Positions 16,879 through 26,053 of a stretch of DNA of 64,000 nt are shown here, in pieces. Each line of letters opens with the position of its first letter. The stretch's first letter is position 1. The notes under the pieces are model-generated. The model saw nothing but the letters and a program-made list of their open reading frames with translations. It ran no database searches and was not told where the DNA came from. The position numbers and the translations under genes are program-made. This DNA comes from Candidatus Eisenbacteria bacterium (lineage in GTDB: Bacteria; Eisenbacteria; RBG-16-71-46; JAFGJU01): contig JAPLKG010000002.1 in the NCBI GenBank assembly GCA_026388185.1, forward strand, positions 62,001 through 126,000, given 5' to 3'.

Positions 16879-18569
16879 ACTAGCATCTCCCTCGCCTGCT
16901 TGAGGGTGGTTTCGGAAACCTTGTCTCCTGCCAGCATGCGTGCAATCTCCTTCACTCTCTCTTCGCGGCCTAAGGCCTTCGCGCTGGCATAGGTTCTTCC
17001 CCCCTCAACCTCCTTCGACACGAAGAAGTGCGTATCTCCCAGGCAGGCAATCATCGGGATGTGCGTGATGCAGATGATCTGCTTGGCGCGCGAAAGCGCC
17101 TTCAGTTTCTCACCAACCACTCCGGCGATCTTGCCCCCTATTCCAACGTCTATTTCATCAAACACCATCACGTCCACGGCGTCGGCCTGCACCAGCACCG
17201 TCTTCAGTGCGAGCATTATTCTGGACACCTCTCCGCCTGAGGCGATGCGCACGAGCGGTCTCAAGTCCTCTCCCACGTTGGGAGAAATGAAGAATTGGAC
17301 TTCTCCAGGGCCCTGAGCGCCCACTTTGACCTTCTTTCCCTCAAGTTCGACGTCGTGCGACTCCTCGTCGCGGAGCTCCAATTCGACCACGAATTTGGTG
17401 TCCTTCATGCCGAGACTGGCGAGCTCCTTTTCGACCTCGCGCTCCAGCTTCTTTGCGGCCGTTCGCCTTTTCTCAATGAGAAGTTGTGCGGCTTTTCTCA
17501 ACTCGGTTGTTCGCTCCTGAATTTCGGCTCCGAGCTCGCACTCCCTCGTCGAGTCACCCTCTGCCGAGGAGAGCTTCGACTTGAGTTCCTTTCCGAACTG
17601 CACTATCTCGGCCACACTCCGGCCGTATTTCTTCTTCATCCTGCCGATCAGATCGAGTCGCGATTCAATCTCGTCCAGCCTCGACGGCGAGAACTCCAGC
17701 GACTGCAAGTAGCTTCCCAGCGAACGCCCCACTTCTCCCACCGCAATCTCAGCGGAGGCGAGCTCCGCCTGGAGCGCCTCAAGCTTCCCATCTATTGCGG
17801 AGACGCTCTTGAGGGCCTTCGACGCCCTCGATAGCCTCTCTACGCACGCCAACTCGTCTTCGTAGAGAAGACTGCTGGCCTCTCTGACTGCGGAGGCGAG
17901 CTTCTCAAAGTTCGCCAACACGGCTCGTTCTTCCTCGAGTCTCTCCTCCTCACCCTCCTTCAGTTGCGCTGATTCAATGTCTGAAACCTGGAACCTTGTG
18001 AACTCGATCTGCGCCTGCACCTCGCGTTGCCCGGAGAGAAACCGCTCAAGTTCATCTCTGGTTTGCCTGAGGCTCAGGCAAACCTCCCAGACTTTCCCCC
18101 TCAGCTCACGTGTAGAGCCGAAGGCGTCGAGCAAATCGACGTGCGTGCTCTTCCTGAGAAGTGACTGGTGTTCGTGCTGGCCGTGGAAGTCAACGAGTAG
18201 ATCCCCGATTCTCTTCAGAACATTCAAGGAAACGGGCTCACCGTTTAGGTAGGCGCGCGTCCGTCCCTCCGACGAGATCTCCCTCTTCACGACGACTTCG
18301 TCCGAGTCTGACTCGATTCCTGCTGCCTCAATCTCCCGCAGAACTCCCCTGCTACGCCCCATCTCAAAGACGCCGGCTATTCTCGCCGCCTTTTCGCCGG
18401 TCCGCACGATTTCAGAACCAGCCTTCTCGGCAACTACCAGCCCTATTGCCCCCACTATGATTGATTTTCCAGCTCCCGTCTCACCCGTCAGCACGTTGAG
18501 ACCGGGCTCGAACTCCAGCGAGAGCTCCTTGACGACTGCAAGTCCGCTTATGGTGAGCTGCTTCAGCAA
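16869..18569 (-). CDS. recN: DNA repair ATPase RecN
   Basis: An SMC-like protein in recombinational double-strand-break repair, cytoplasmic and nucleoid-associated. Walker A is GETGAGKSIIVGAIG near residue 31. Long coiled-coil arms flank the middle, followed by the ABC signature SGGEVSRIMLALK and Walker B VMVFDEIDVGIGG. Its 566 residues are normal length. The start is TTG, with GGGAGG about eleven bases upstream; family members begin at just this point. The last three sense codons and the stop lie within the tRNA-Arg gene. NadK lies directly upstream, a common arrangement. Confidence 0.96.
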   Translation of the reverse strand: MLKQLTISGLAVVKELSLEFEPGLNVLTGETGAGKSIIVGAIGLVVAEKAGSEIVRTGEKAARIAGVFEMGRSRGVLREIEAAGIESDSDEVVVKREISSEGRTRAYLNGEPVSLNVLKRIGDLLVDFHGQHEHQSLLRKSTHVDLLDAFGSTRELRGKVWEVCLSLRQTRDELERFLSGQREVQAQIEFTRFQVSDIESAQLKEGEEERLEEERAVLANFEKLASAVREASSLLYEDELACVERLSRASKALKSVSAIDGKLEALQAELASAEIAVGEVGRSLGSYLQSLEFSPSRLDEIESRLDLIGRMKKKYGRSVAEIVQFGKELKSKLSSAEGDSTRECELGAEIQERTTELRKAAQLLIEKRRTAAKKLEREVEKELASLGMKDTKFVVELELRDEESHDVELEGKKVKVGAQGPGEVQFFISPNVGEDLRPLVRIASGGEVSRIMLALKTVLVQADAVDVMVFDEIDVGIGGKIAGVVGEKLKALSRAKQIICITHIPMIACLGDTHFFVSKEVEGGRTYASAKALGREERVKEIARMLAGDKVSETTLKQAREMLVRP

Positions 18570-18593
18570 CGACTGAAAGCCTCCCGCGCGCTT

Positions 18594-19457
18594 CTAGCGC
18601 TTCGCTAACCCGCCCCATCCCAGTTTTGTTCTCAGCACTTCGTAGAAGGACCGATCACCGGAACGGACAAGCAGAGTGCTCTCGTTCGCCTTCCTGAACA
18701 ATGCCTTCTCGCCCCGGGCGAGTCGCCGGCCCTCCTGCCCGTCCATGGTCAATGTCACCTCGCTCTTGTCAGCGAGCACCTCGATCTTCAGCTCCTCGTC
18801 CTCGGAGAAAATGAGGGGCCGCACGGCCAGCGTGTGCGGGCAAATAGGAGTTGCGATCAGGGCCCTTATGGTCGGCTTCATCACAGGACCGCCCGCCGAA
18901 AGTGCGTAGGCCGTGGAACCGGTCGGAGTAGATACAATGAGTCCGTCCGCGAGGAACGTACCAACGTAGAAGTCCGACACCCACATGTTGATTTGTACCG
19001 CCCTCGAGAAGGCAGACTTGTTCATCACGGCGTCGTTCAGACACGCGTATCTCGAAGTCACCTGACCGGAAGCGTCCTCCACCCGCGCCTCGAGCATCAT
19101 TCTCTCTTCCACCAACAGTTGCCCTCGTCCGATTTTCTCGAGCGTGGGTATCACCTCGGGAACCGTCAACTCGGTCAAGAATCCCAGACCTCCGAGGTTG
19201 ACACCGAGGAGAGGTATTCTGGCGCGACATGCGTGTCTCGCAACCGCAAGGAGTGTCCCATCCCCGCCCAACGCGACCATCAATTCGCATTTGCTCGGAA
19301 GCTCGGAGAGCGAGAATCCTTCTCTGCCCATTGCGGTCGCAACGCGTTCCTCAAGCCAAGCCGTTGTCCCCCGCTGTTCGAGCCACTGCACGATTTCCTT
19401 CACGGTACCCAAAGCGTTTTCCTTATTCAGATTCGCGACAATGCCCACGTTCTTCAT
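18594..19457 (-). CDS. nadK: NAD kinase
   Basis: Phosphorylates NAD+ to NADP+ in the cytoplasm. Diagnostic motifs are ALGGDGTLLAVARHA (catalytic Asp in GGDG), NLGGLGFLTE and the nucleotide-binding phrase ISTPTGSTAYALSAGGP. Its 287 residues match the family. The ATG overlaps the dxs stop (ATGA), and recN follows after ~24 bp, so dxs, nadK and recN appear co-transcribed. Confidence 0.97.
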   Translation of the reverse strand: MKNVGIVANLNKENALGTVKEIVQWLEQRGTTAWLEERVATAMGREGFSLSELPSKCELMVALGGDGTLLAVARHACRARIPLLGVNLGGLGFLTELTVPEVIPTLEKIGRGQLLVEERMMLEARVEDASGQVTSRYACLNDAVMNKSAFSRAVQINMWVSDFYVGTFLADGLIVSTPTGSTAYALSAGGPVMKPTIRALIATPICPHTLAVRPLIFSEDEELKIEVLADKSEVTLTMDGQEGRRLARGEKALFRKANESTLLVRSGDRSFYEVLRTKLGWGGLAKR

Positions 19458-21337
19458 TTGAGTTCACTCGCCCCCAAAAAACTCAACGTTGCCTTTGCAA
19501 TCCCCCGGGCGGTGAGCCCGAGCTTTTCCAGCAAGGCTCCCCTACTCGCATGTTCGATAAAGGCATCCGGAATTCCGAGCCGCTTCACGCTGGCGCAGAC
19601 GCCGTTCGCCTCGAGGCATTCGAGCACCGCCGAGCCGAAGCCTCCCGCCAGCGACCCTTCCTCGACGGTGACCAGTTTACCCGACTTCCTCGCGAGGCGG
19701 CAAATCAGCTCGTCGTCAACAGGTTTCGCGAACCTCGCGTTGACGACTCCCGCTTTGATTCCCTTCTCCGAAAGCATCTCGGCCGCCTCCAGGCAAGGAT
19801 ACACCATGGAGCCTATCGCGCAGAGGACGACGTCCTCGCCCTCCCGCACGCACTCGGCACGACCGCCACGAAGCTCACTGAAGGCCAAAGTCGCGTCTGA
19901 CCCCACTCCCTCCGAACGGGGAAATCTTATTGCGGCCGGTCCCGGGCAGGCCTTCACGGCCGTGAAAAGCATGTTCCGCAGTTCGCCTTCGTCCTTCGGA
20001 GCCATGACGGTCAGACCCGGTACGGCTCTCAAGTAGGCAAGGTCCAGACAACCGTGGTGCGTCGGCCCATCCTCTCCAACGACACCGGCTCTGTCCACCA
20101 CAAACACGACCTTGAGATTCTGGAGTGCCACGTCGTGAACGATGTGGTCAAACGCTCTCTGCAAAAACGTGGAATAGATCGCCACGACAGGCAGCGCCCC
20201 TCTGGACGCAAGCCCTGCCGCGAAGGTAACAGCGTGGCCCTCTGCCATTCCGACGTCGAAGAATCTTTCTGGAAATCTATCGGCGAATCCCGCAAGGCCG
20301 GTGTTGTCCTTCATCGCCGCCGTGATCACCGTCACGTCCTTGAATTGAGCTCCGATTTCCACAATCGCGCTGCCGAAAACGTCTGTGTAAGTTGGGTACT
20401 TGGTCTTCTTTTCCGCCTCGCCGGTTATCTTGTCAAAGGCGCCGACACCGTGATAGAGGCTCGAATTCTCTTCGGCCCGCTTGTAGCCCTTCCCCTTCAC
20501 TGTCAGCGTGTGCAGCATCACGGGTATCTTCACCTCTTTCAACTGTGTCAACACCGCGATGAGATCCGAGATATTGTGCCCGTCAATGGGACCGTAGTAC
20601 TTGAATCCCAACTCTTCGAAGATCGTTCCGGGAAGAAGAAGGCCCTTGAGACTTTCGGTGATCCTTCCCGCGAGATACCTGGCCCTTCCGCCTGACGGCA
20701 TCCTGCCCAGCAGCTCCCACAGGTCCGCCTCAAAGCGCCTGTAGCCCGGGGCCGATATGAGCTTGGTCATGTACTTCGCCAGGGCGCCGACGTTGGGAGA
20801 GATCGACATCTTGTTGTCGTTGATAATGACTATGAGTCTTTTCCCGAGGCCGCCTGCCTGGTTCAGTCCCTCGAAAGAAAGCCCGCCGGTCAACGAACCA
20901 TCTCCGATCACGGCCACCACGCGATAGTTCTCTCCTCTTATGTCTCGTGCGCAGCTCATTCCGAGCGCGGCAGAGATTGACGTGCTGCCGTGGCCGGTTC
21001 CGAACGCGTCGTGTTCACTCTCGCTTGGTTTTGGAAAACCGCTGAGGCCGCCCTCCTGCCTCAACGAAGAGAACGATTCGTTTCTGCCGGTCAGTATCTT
21101 GTGCGCGTACGCCTGGTGTCCCACGTCCCATATAATCTTGTCCTTGGGAGAGTCAAAAACGTAGTGGATGGCTATGGCAAGCTCCACTGCTCCGAGGCTC
21201 GGGGCAAGGTGACCGCCGGTAGCGGAGACAACGGAGATAATTCTCTCTCTGATCTCTGCGGCGAGCTCGGTGAGTTCGGGGACGGAGAGTCTTTTCAAGT
21301 CATCGGGCGTTTTGATGTTGTCGAGAAGCCTTCCCAC
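19454..21337 (-). CDS. dxs: 1-deoxy-D-xylulose-5-phosphate synthase
   Basis: The thiamine-diphosphate enzyme that starts the MEP isoprenoid pathway from pyruvate and glyceraldehyde 3-phosphate. The N-terminal TPP domain has HQAYAHKILTGR and the metal/TPP motif GDGSLTGGLSFEGLNQAG. The pyrimidine-binding domain has DRAGVVGEDGPTHHG. Its 627 residues are standard. The GTG start lies behind AGGAGGAGTTAG. It clusters with the prenyl diphosphate synthase and PAP2-like genes upstream. Confidence 0.97.
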   Translation of the reverse strand: MGRLLDNIKTPDDLKRLSVPELTELAAEIRERIISVVSATGGHLAPSLGAVELAIAIHYVFDSPKDKIIWDVGHQAYAHKILTGRNESFSSLRQEGGLSGFPKPSESEHDAFGTGHGSTSISAALGMSCARDIRGENYRVVAVIGDGSLTGGLSFEGLNQAGGLGKRLIVIINDNKMSISPNVGALAKYMTKLISAPGYRRFEADLWELLGRMPSGGRARYLAGRITESLKGLLLPGTIFEELGFKYYGPIDGHNISDLIAVLTQLKEVKIPVMLHTLTVKGKGYKRAEENSSLYHGVGAFDKITGEAEKKTKYPTYTDVFGSAIVEIGAQFKDVTVITAAMKDNTGLAGFADRFPERFFDVGMAEGHAVTFAAGLASRGALPVVAIYSTFLQRAFDHIVHDVALQNLKVVFVVDRAGVVGEDGPTHHGCLDLAYLRAVPGLTVMAPKDEGELRNMLFTAVKACPGPAAIRFPRSEGVGSDATLAFSELRGGRAECVREGEDVVLCAIGSMVYPCLEAAEMLSEKGIKAGVVNARFAKPVDDELICRLARKSGKLVTVEEGSLAGGFGSAVLECLEANGVCASVKRLGIPDAFIEHASRGALLEKLGLTARGIAKATLSFLGASELK

Positions 21338-21455
21338 CTAACTCCTCCTGGCATTTCCACTCCGACCTGGACCGAGCGACTCTTCATCCTCTCAGTCGGC
21401 CCGCCTCAGAACGACCAGACGGCCGACCATGCGCAGCCTGTCGCGGAACCGTTCG

Positions 21456-21890
21456 CTAGAACCAGGCCAAGGCATACAGAATACCTATCGCACCGCCTAC
21501 AAAAACTTCAAAGGGAGTGTGGCCCAACAGCTCGCGGAGCCTCTCCTCTCTAGCCTTCTTGAGATGCTCATGAACCAGGCGGTTCAAGATCCTTGCCTGC
21601 TTACCGGCCGCCCTCCTCACGCCCGCCGCATCGAACATCACTATGAAACTGAAGAAGGCAGTCACGTGAAAGAGAGGCGATGCGTAACCCTGAATGTTGC
21701 CAACCGCCGTGGAAAGAGCACACACGGCGGCCGAGTGGGAACTCGGCATTCCTCCCGTCTCGACGAATCTCCTAAAGTTGATCTTCCTCTCCCTCAGTAG
21801 GAAAGATAGCCCTTTCATCGCCTGCACAAGCAGGCCGCAACTGCAGGCAATAAGTAAGGGGCTCCTTTGCATGGTCTCAGCTATTTGCAT
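21456..21890 (-). CDS. Divergent PAP2 (DUF212) family membrane protein
   Basis: A 144-residue membrane protein with the DUF212 signatures GGMPSSHSAAVCAL and GHTPFEVFVGGAIGILYALA. These resemble acid-phosphatase/vanadium-haloperoxidase motifs. It has about four hydrophobic helices and a charged loop. The biochemical role of the family is not established to my knowledge. Its position between the prenyl diphosphate synthase and dxs suggests an isoprenoid diphosphate phosphatase, which is inference. Confidence 0.88.
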   Translation of the reverse strand: MQIAETMQRSPLLIACSCGLLVQAMKGLSFLLRERKINFRRFVETGGMPSSHSAAVCALSTAVGNIQGYASPLFHVTAFFSFIVMFDAAGVRRAAGKQARILNRLVHEHLKKAREERLRELLGHTPFEVFVGGAIGILYALAWF

Positions 21891-21918
21891 AATTGTCCTT
21901 CACCTGTCCGAAGCTCCG

Positions 21919-22866
21919 CTATCTGCCAGCGACGACGGCCCTCCGCACAACGTAATCAGCCAGGGCCTTGAAGTGCGCTTCGTACTTGCCGAACCCCGTG
22001 ACGTCTATCTTTGCATCATCCACCAGAGCTTGTGCTTTGGCCAGAGACTTCTCGAGTCCCTTGACGAGCGGGTACGTGGCCTTCCTCCTGACCCTGTCCC
22101 GCGCCCGTGACTTACCCAGTTCCTCGGAACTTGCCTTCAGGTCTCTGATGTCATCAACGATCTGAAAAGCGAAGCCCAACCGGCTCCCATATCTTGACAG
22201 CGCGTCAAGCCTCCGCCGGGGTGCACCTGCCAGGAGAGCCCCGAGACGGACGGAGCAGGTGATCAAGGCTCCCGTCTTGTGAGTATGGATGTAATCGATC
22301 GTGCCCGGTGCCACAATCTTCCTCTCGGACTCAATGTCCAACACCTGTCCTCCAACCACGCCCATGGTGCCTGCGGCCCGAGCTACTTCGTGCACCATTC
22401 TGCTGGTTCTAACACCCAATGACGGTCGCGAAATCCCCAGAGAAGACAGGAGCTCAAAGGCGAGCGAAAGCAGTGCATCACCTGCAAGGAGCGCCACGGC
22501 CTCGCCAAACGCGACGTGCACCGTGGGCTTGCCCCGACGCAGCGTGTCGTCGTCCATGCAAGGCAGATCATCGTGAATCAGAGTGAAGCTGTGAATGAGC
22601 TCCATCGCGGCACCGACCGTGTAGATTTCCCTTCCCCTACCCCCGCAGGCCCTGTACGCCATGACGGAGAGGATGGGCCTGATCCTCTTGCCTCCACCCA
22701 GGACCCCGTAGGCCATGGCCCTGTGCACCGAAGAAGGCCTTCGCCTCGGATTCGGAAGCACGTCGGACAACACAGCTTCGATGCGTGCCGCCTCTTGCTT
22801 CATGAATCGATCCAGGAACGCCGGAATCTCGGCCTCTTCCGGCTTACTTCTGAGACCCCTCTTCAT
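21919..22866 (-). CDS. ispA: Polyprenyl (farnesyl/geranylgeranyl) diphosphate synthase
   Basis: Condenses isopentenyl diphosphate with allylic diphosphates. The first Asp-rich motif is DDLPCMDDDTLRRG and the second is QIVDDIRDLKAS; GGGKRIRP binds substrate. The chain length of the product cannot be read from sequence with certainty. The start is unclear: this ATG overlaps xseB by 23 bases, and another ATG at MKQEAARIE would give a more typical N-terminus. The order xseA-xseB-ispA-dxs is widely conserved. Confidence 0.93.
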   Translation of the reverse strand: MKRGLRSKPEEAEIPAFLDRFMKQEAARIEAVLSDVLPNPRRRPSSVHRAMAYGVLGGGKRIRPILSVMAYRACGGRGREIYTVGAAMELIHSFTLIHDDLPCMDDDTLRRGKPTVHVAFGEAVALLAGDALLSLAFELLSSLGISRPSLGVRTSRMVHEVARAAGTMGVVGGQVLDIESERKIVAPGTIDYIHTHKTGALITCSVRLGALLAGAPRRRLDALSRYGSRLGFAFQIVDDIRDLKASSEELGKSRARDRVRRKATYPLVKGLEKSLAKAQALVDDAKIDVTGFGKYEAHFKALADYVVRRAVVAGR

Positions 22867-23107
22867 CGGGGAACGAGAGCGGCTCAAGCCTGAAACCCTC
22901 CTCGGTCGACACAAGTTTCTGAATCTTCGCCTCTGCACCATTCAGCCTCTGGGTGCATTCCTTTATGAGCTTGGTGCCTTCCTCGAAATAGGCCACCGAC
23001 TTTTCCAGTGAAACGTTGCCTCTTTCCAGGGCGTCCACGATCTCTTCCAGTCGCTCCAGAGCCTGCTCAAACGTCTTACCGCTCCGTTCACGACTCACGT
23101 TTTTCAT
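22844..23107 (-). CDS. xseB: Exodeoxyribonuclease VII small subunit
   Basis: The small helical subunit of ExoVII, which degrades single-stranded DNA together with XseA. The family pattern [32 protein letters not shown] (in two parts: [12 protein letters not shown] and [15 protein letters not shown]) is present, and 87 residues is normal. Its ATG lies inside the last codons of the xseA reading frame. It appears intact although xseA is frameshifted. Confidence 0.95.
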   Translation of the reverse strand: MKNVSRERSGKTFEQALERLEEIVDALERGNVSLEKSVAYFEEGTKLIKECTQRLNGAEAKIQKLVSTEEGFRLEPLSFPDEEGSQK

Positions 23108-24325
23108 TCTCTCTTACCCCCTCCACACTGCAAACAAGCGCGCCACGGTAGAGCTCGACGTTCACCTTGTCGAACAAACGAACGTCTGAAGTGTCACGAA
23201 CAATCCTTCCGCTCACGTCTTCCCTGCAGACGGCGTAGCCCCTGCGAAGCACTTCGCGCGGATCGAGCGCCCTCAGTCTCGCCGCCGAGGCATTCACGAG
23301 CTGCCGCTTGTGCCCCAGCAGATTCGTCGCGGCAGTCTGTGTTCTCCGCGACAGCTCGTCGATCCTCTGCATTCTCTGTCTCACAACGTCCAGGGCCCTG
23401 GCGAAGCCGTAGCGGCCCCTCAGCCGCTCAAGCTCTCGACGCATGGTCGTGAATTGGGTTCTCATGGCCACGACCAGGCTCCGGGCCATCGCGAGAATTT
23501 CCTTTAGCGTCTCTTGCTTATCCCTCACCACGATTTGAGCGGCCGCCGACGGCGTGGGAGCCCTCACGTCCGCGACTAGATCTGAAATCGTGAAGTCGAT
23601 CTCGTGCCCGACGGCGAGACGACCGGTATCTTTGACGCGTATATGGCCCTCGCCACCACTTCCTCGTTGAAGGCCCAGAGGTCTTCGAGAGAACCTCCGC
23701 CCCTTCCCACTATGAGAACGTCGACTTTGCCAAACCTGTTGAACTCCTCGATCGCACTCGCTATCTCGCAGGCGGCTCCTTCACCTTGCACTCTGACCGG
23801 ACTGAGAATGATACTCGCACAGGGTTGCCGCTTGCGTATGATTCTGATGATGTCGCCTATGGCCGCACCTGTCGGCGAAGTGACCACCCCGACGTTCCAC
23901 GGAAATGCGGGAAGGCTCTTCTTTCTCGCTTCGTCGAAAAGACCCTCCTTGGCAAGCCTCTTCTTCAGCTCCTCGAACGCAACCTGAAGCGCGCCAAGAC
24001 CCGCCGGAATCAACTCGTACACGCACAGTTGGTACTGTCCGCTTCTCTCGTAGACGGTCAGCTCTCCCTTCGCCTCGACACACATCCCGCTCTCGGGCGT
24101 GAAGGTAAGATTCGAGTTTGCGGATCGAAACATGACGCATCGAACCTGAGAGTTTTCGTCCTTGAGTGAAAAATACATGTGTCCCGAAGTGTGAAGGGTG
24201 AAGTTGGAAATCTCCCCCCTCACCCATACCAGACCGATGTTCGCCTCGATGAGCTCCTTCACCATCCGGGTCAGCTCGGAGACGGAATATCGAGTGGACG
24301 ACGCCCGTCTACCGGACATGTTCAT
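23088..24325 (-). pseudogene. xseA: Exodeoxyribonuclease VII large subunit, split by a one-base frameshift
   Basis: Two frames together make one XseA of about 410 residues. The upstream frame has the OB-fold (VRGEISNFTLHTSGHMYFSL) and the catalytic-domain start with GVVTSPTGAA and [16 protein letters not shown], then reads [12 protein letters not shown] and stops. The downstream frame resumes with [25 protein letters not shown] and runs to the normal C-terminus. The break falls at about base 23614, where TCGCCGTCGGGCAC lacks one base relative to the conserved Ser-Ala-Val-Gly-His. Either the gene is inactivated or this is a sequencing or assembly error. No slippery heptamer is visible. The start overlaps folD by 17 bases. 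Confidence 0.93.
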
Positions 24326-25211
24326 TTCGATCTCCCGTTTGCATCCTGCATGCCTCGACGGTGTTTCTCAGAAGCATTGCCACGGTCATGGGACCCACCC
24401 CGCCGGGAACCGGCGTTATTGCGGAGGCGATCTCACTCACCTCGTCGAACTTCACGTCACCCACGAGCCTGTTCCCCGTCGGCGTAGACGGATCGTCTAT
24501 TCTATTCATCCCGACGTCCACGACTACTGCGCCTGGAGAAACCATGGAAGCCCGCACGAACTCTGCCCTCCCCACGGCCGAGACCAGTATGTCGGCGGAA
24601 CGAGTTATTTTCTCGAGGTTCGTGGACGAAGAATGGCAGAGGGTCACGGTCGCGTTGAGACCGGGCTTCTTGAGACTCAGGTAGTTTGCCAGAGGCTTTC
24701 CCACTATCATGCTCCTGCCAACAATCACGACGTGGGCACCCTCCACAGAGACGTCGCTTCTGTCCAGCAATTCCTTTATGCCCATGGGGGTAGCAGGGAC
24801 AAAAAGAGGCTCGCCCATCGAAAGCCTCCCCACGTTGATCGGATGGAAGCCGTCAACGTCCTTCTCGGGATTCATTAGGCTCAGTACCCTCAATACGTCC
24901 AGATGCGGCGGAAGGGGGAGCTGCACTATGACTCCGTGTATCGAAGTGTCACGCCCGATCTCTCCGAGGAGCGTCGCGATTTGCTCCTCCCTGCAATCCC
25001 GTGGCAGTTCCACGATTGCGGACCGCACCCCGACTTCCTCGGACGACTTGGCCTTCGCGTTCATGTATGTGATGGAAGCAGGATCCTGGCCGACCCGTAT
25101 CATCGTGAGACCCGGCACGATGCCGAGTCGCATCAGTTCCTCGACCTCGGCCTTGATTTCCTTTCTCAGAGCTGCCGCTATGTGCTTCCCCTCGAGTAAC
25201 CTCGCGGACAT
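24309..25211 (-). CDS. folD: Bifunctional methylenetetrahydrofolate dehydrogenase/cyclohydrolase
   Basis: Interconverts 5,10-methylene-, methenyl- and 10-formyl-tetrahydrofolate using NADP+. It shows the catalytic-Lys region YMNAKAKSSEEVG, the substrate motif VQLPLPPHLD and the cofactor-binding GRSMIVGKPLANYL. The C-terminal motif is PVPGGVGPMTVAMLLRNT. Its 300 residues are normal. The ATG directly follows the ymdB TAG stop, indicating tight coupling. Confidence 0.97.
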   Translation of the reverse strand: MSARLLEGKHIAAALRKEIKAEVEELMRLGIVPGLTMIRVGQDPASITYMNAKAKSSEEVGVRSAIVELPRDCREEQIATLLGEIGRDTSIHGVIVQLPLPPHLDVLRVLSLMNPEKDVDGFHPINVGRLSMGEPLFVPATPMGIKELLDRSDVSVEGAHVVIVGRSMIVGKPLANYLSLKKPGLNATVTLCHSSSTNLEKITRSADILVSAVGRAEFVRASMVSPGAVVVDVGMNRIDDPSTPTGNRLVGDVKFDEVSEIASAITPVPGGVGPMTVAMLLRNTVEACRMQTGDRNEHVR

Positions 25212-26006
25212 CTATTTCTCCTCACCGACGTTCGCACGCCTTGACAGTCTCTCGATGTGCGTGCAGACACCGGTCGTGGGCTCGATATCCAAGATCACGC
25301 CGTTGATTCTCACGTCCAATTTCGCCGGCACGAGCCTGACCGGCGTCTGGGAAAGAAATCGCTGTATGGCGGCCTCCTTCTCGATGCCTATGACCGAATC
25401 AAAAGGTCCCGTCATCCCCGCGTCGGTGATGTAGCCGGTCCCCTTGGGCAATATTCTCTCATCAGCGGTCTGGACGTGCGTGTGCGTCCCGACAACCGCG
25501 CTCACTTTTCCGTCCAAGAACCATCCGAGCGCCACTTTCTCGCTCGTGGCCTCCGCGTGCACGTCCACTACTATCACGGGCGTCTCGGATCTCAATCGCT
25601 CTACCGCCTCCTCGGCACATCTGAAGGGGCAGTCCACCTCTTTCATGAAAACGCGGCCCAGGAGATTGAGAACTGCTACCCTGCTCCCGTTCCGCGCGGT
25701 AAAGACACCCGCCCCCAAACCTGGAACGCCCGGCGGGTAGTTCGCGGGTCTTAAGACCCTGGGTTCCTCGGCCACCAGTTCAGTGGCCTCTCGTCTGTCC
25801 CAAAGGTGGTTTCCGCTGGTGATAACGTGGACGCCGAGCGAAAAGAATTCCTCGGCGATCGGTCTGGTGAGCCCGAATCCGCCGGCCGCGTTCTCTCCGT
25901 TCGCTATGCAAAAATCGGCCTTCAGCTCGGCAGAAAGTGACGACAAGACCTTGAGAGCATACCTGCCGGGCGAGCCCACCACGTCTGCAAGAAAAAGCAC
26001 TCGCAT
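25212..26006 (-). CDS. ymdB: YmdB-family metallophosphoesterase (TIGR00282)
   Basis: A di-metal phosphodiesterase; the Bacillus member hydrolyses 2',3'-cyclic nucleotides and affects biofilm gene expression. Metal-binding motifs visible are LADVVGSPGR, NGENAAGG, SGNHLWDRRE, VDVHAEATSEK and GTHTHVQTADERI. The ATG giving MRVLFLADVVG matches the family; a TTG two codons earlier is possible. The pairing directly downstream of RNase Y is widely conserved and points to RNA metabolism. Confidence 0.94.
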   Translation of the reverse strand: MRVLFLADVVGSPGRYALKVLSSLSAELKADFCIANGENAAGGFGLTRPIAEEFFSLGVHVITSGNHLWDRREATELVAEEPRVLRPANYPPGVPGLGAGVFTARNGSRVAVLNLLGRVFMKEVDCPFRCAEEAVERLRSETPVIVVDVHAEATSEKVALGWFLDGKVSAVVGTHTHVQTADERILPKGTGYITDAGMTGPFDSVIGIEKEAAIQRFLSQTPVRLVPAKLDVRINGVILDIEPTTGVCTHIERLSRRANVGEEK

Positions 26007-26053
26007 CAACAAACCTTGCTCAGAATCTGACTTTCCTCAGAACCCTCTCATCG

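Noticed and set aside
15336-16883. Open frame of 515 codons on the plus strand
   Set aside because: It lies fully antisense to the M28 peptidase, whose catalytic motifs and signal peptide are clear. The product is Arg/Pro-rich without domains, typical of antisense frames in GC-rich DNA.
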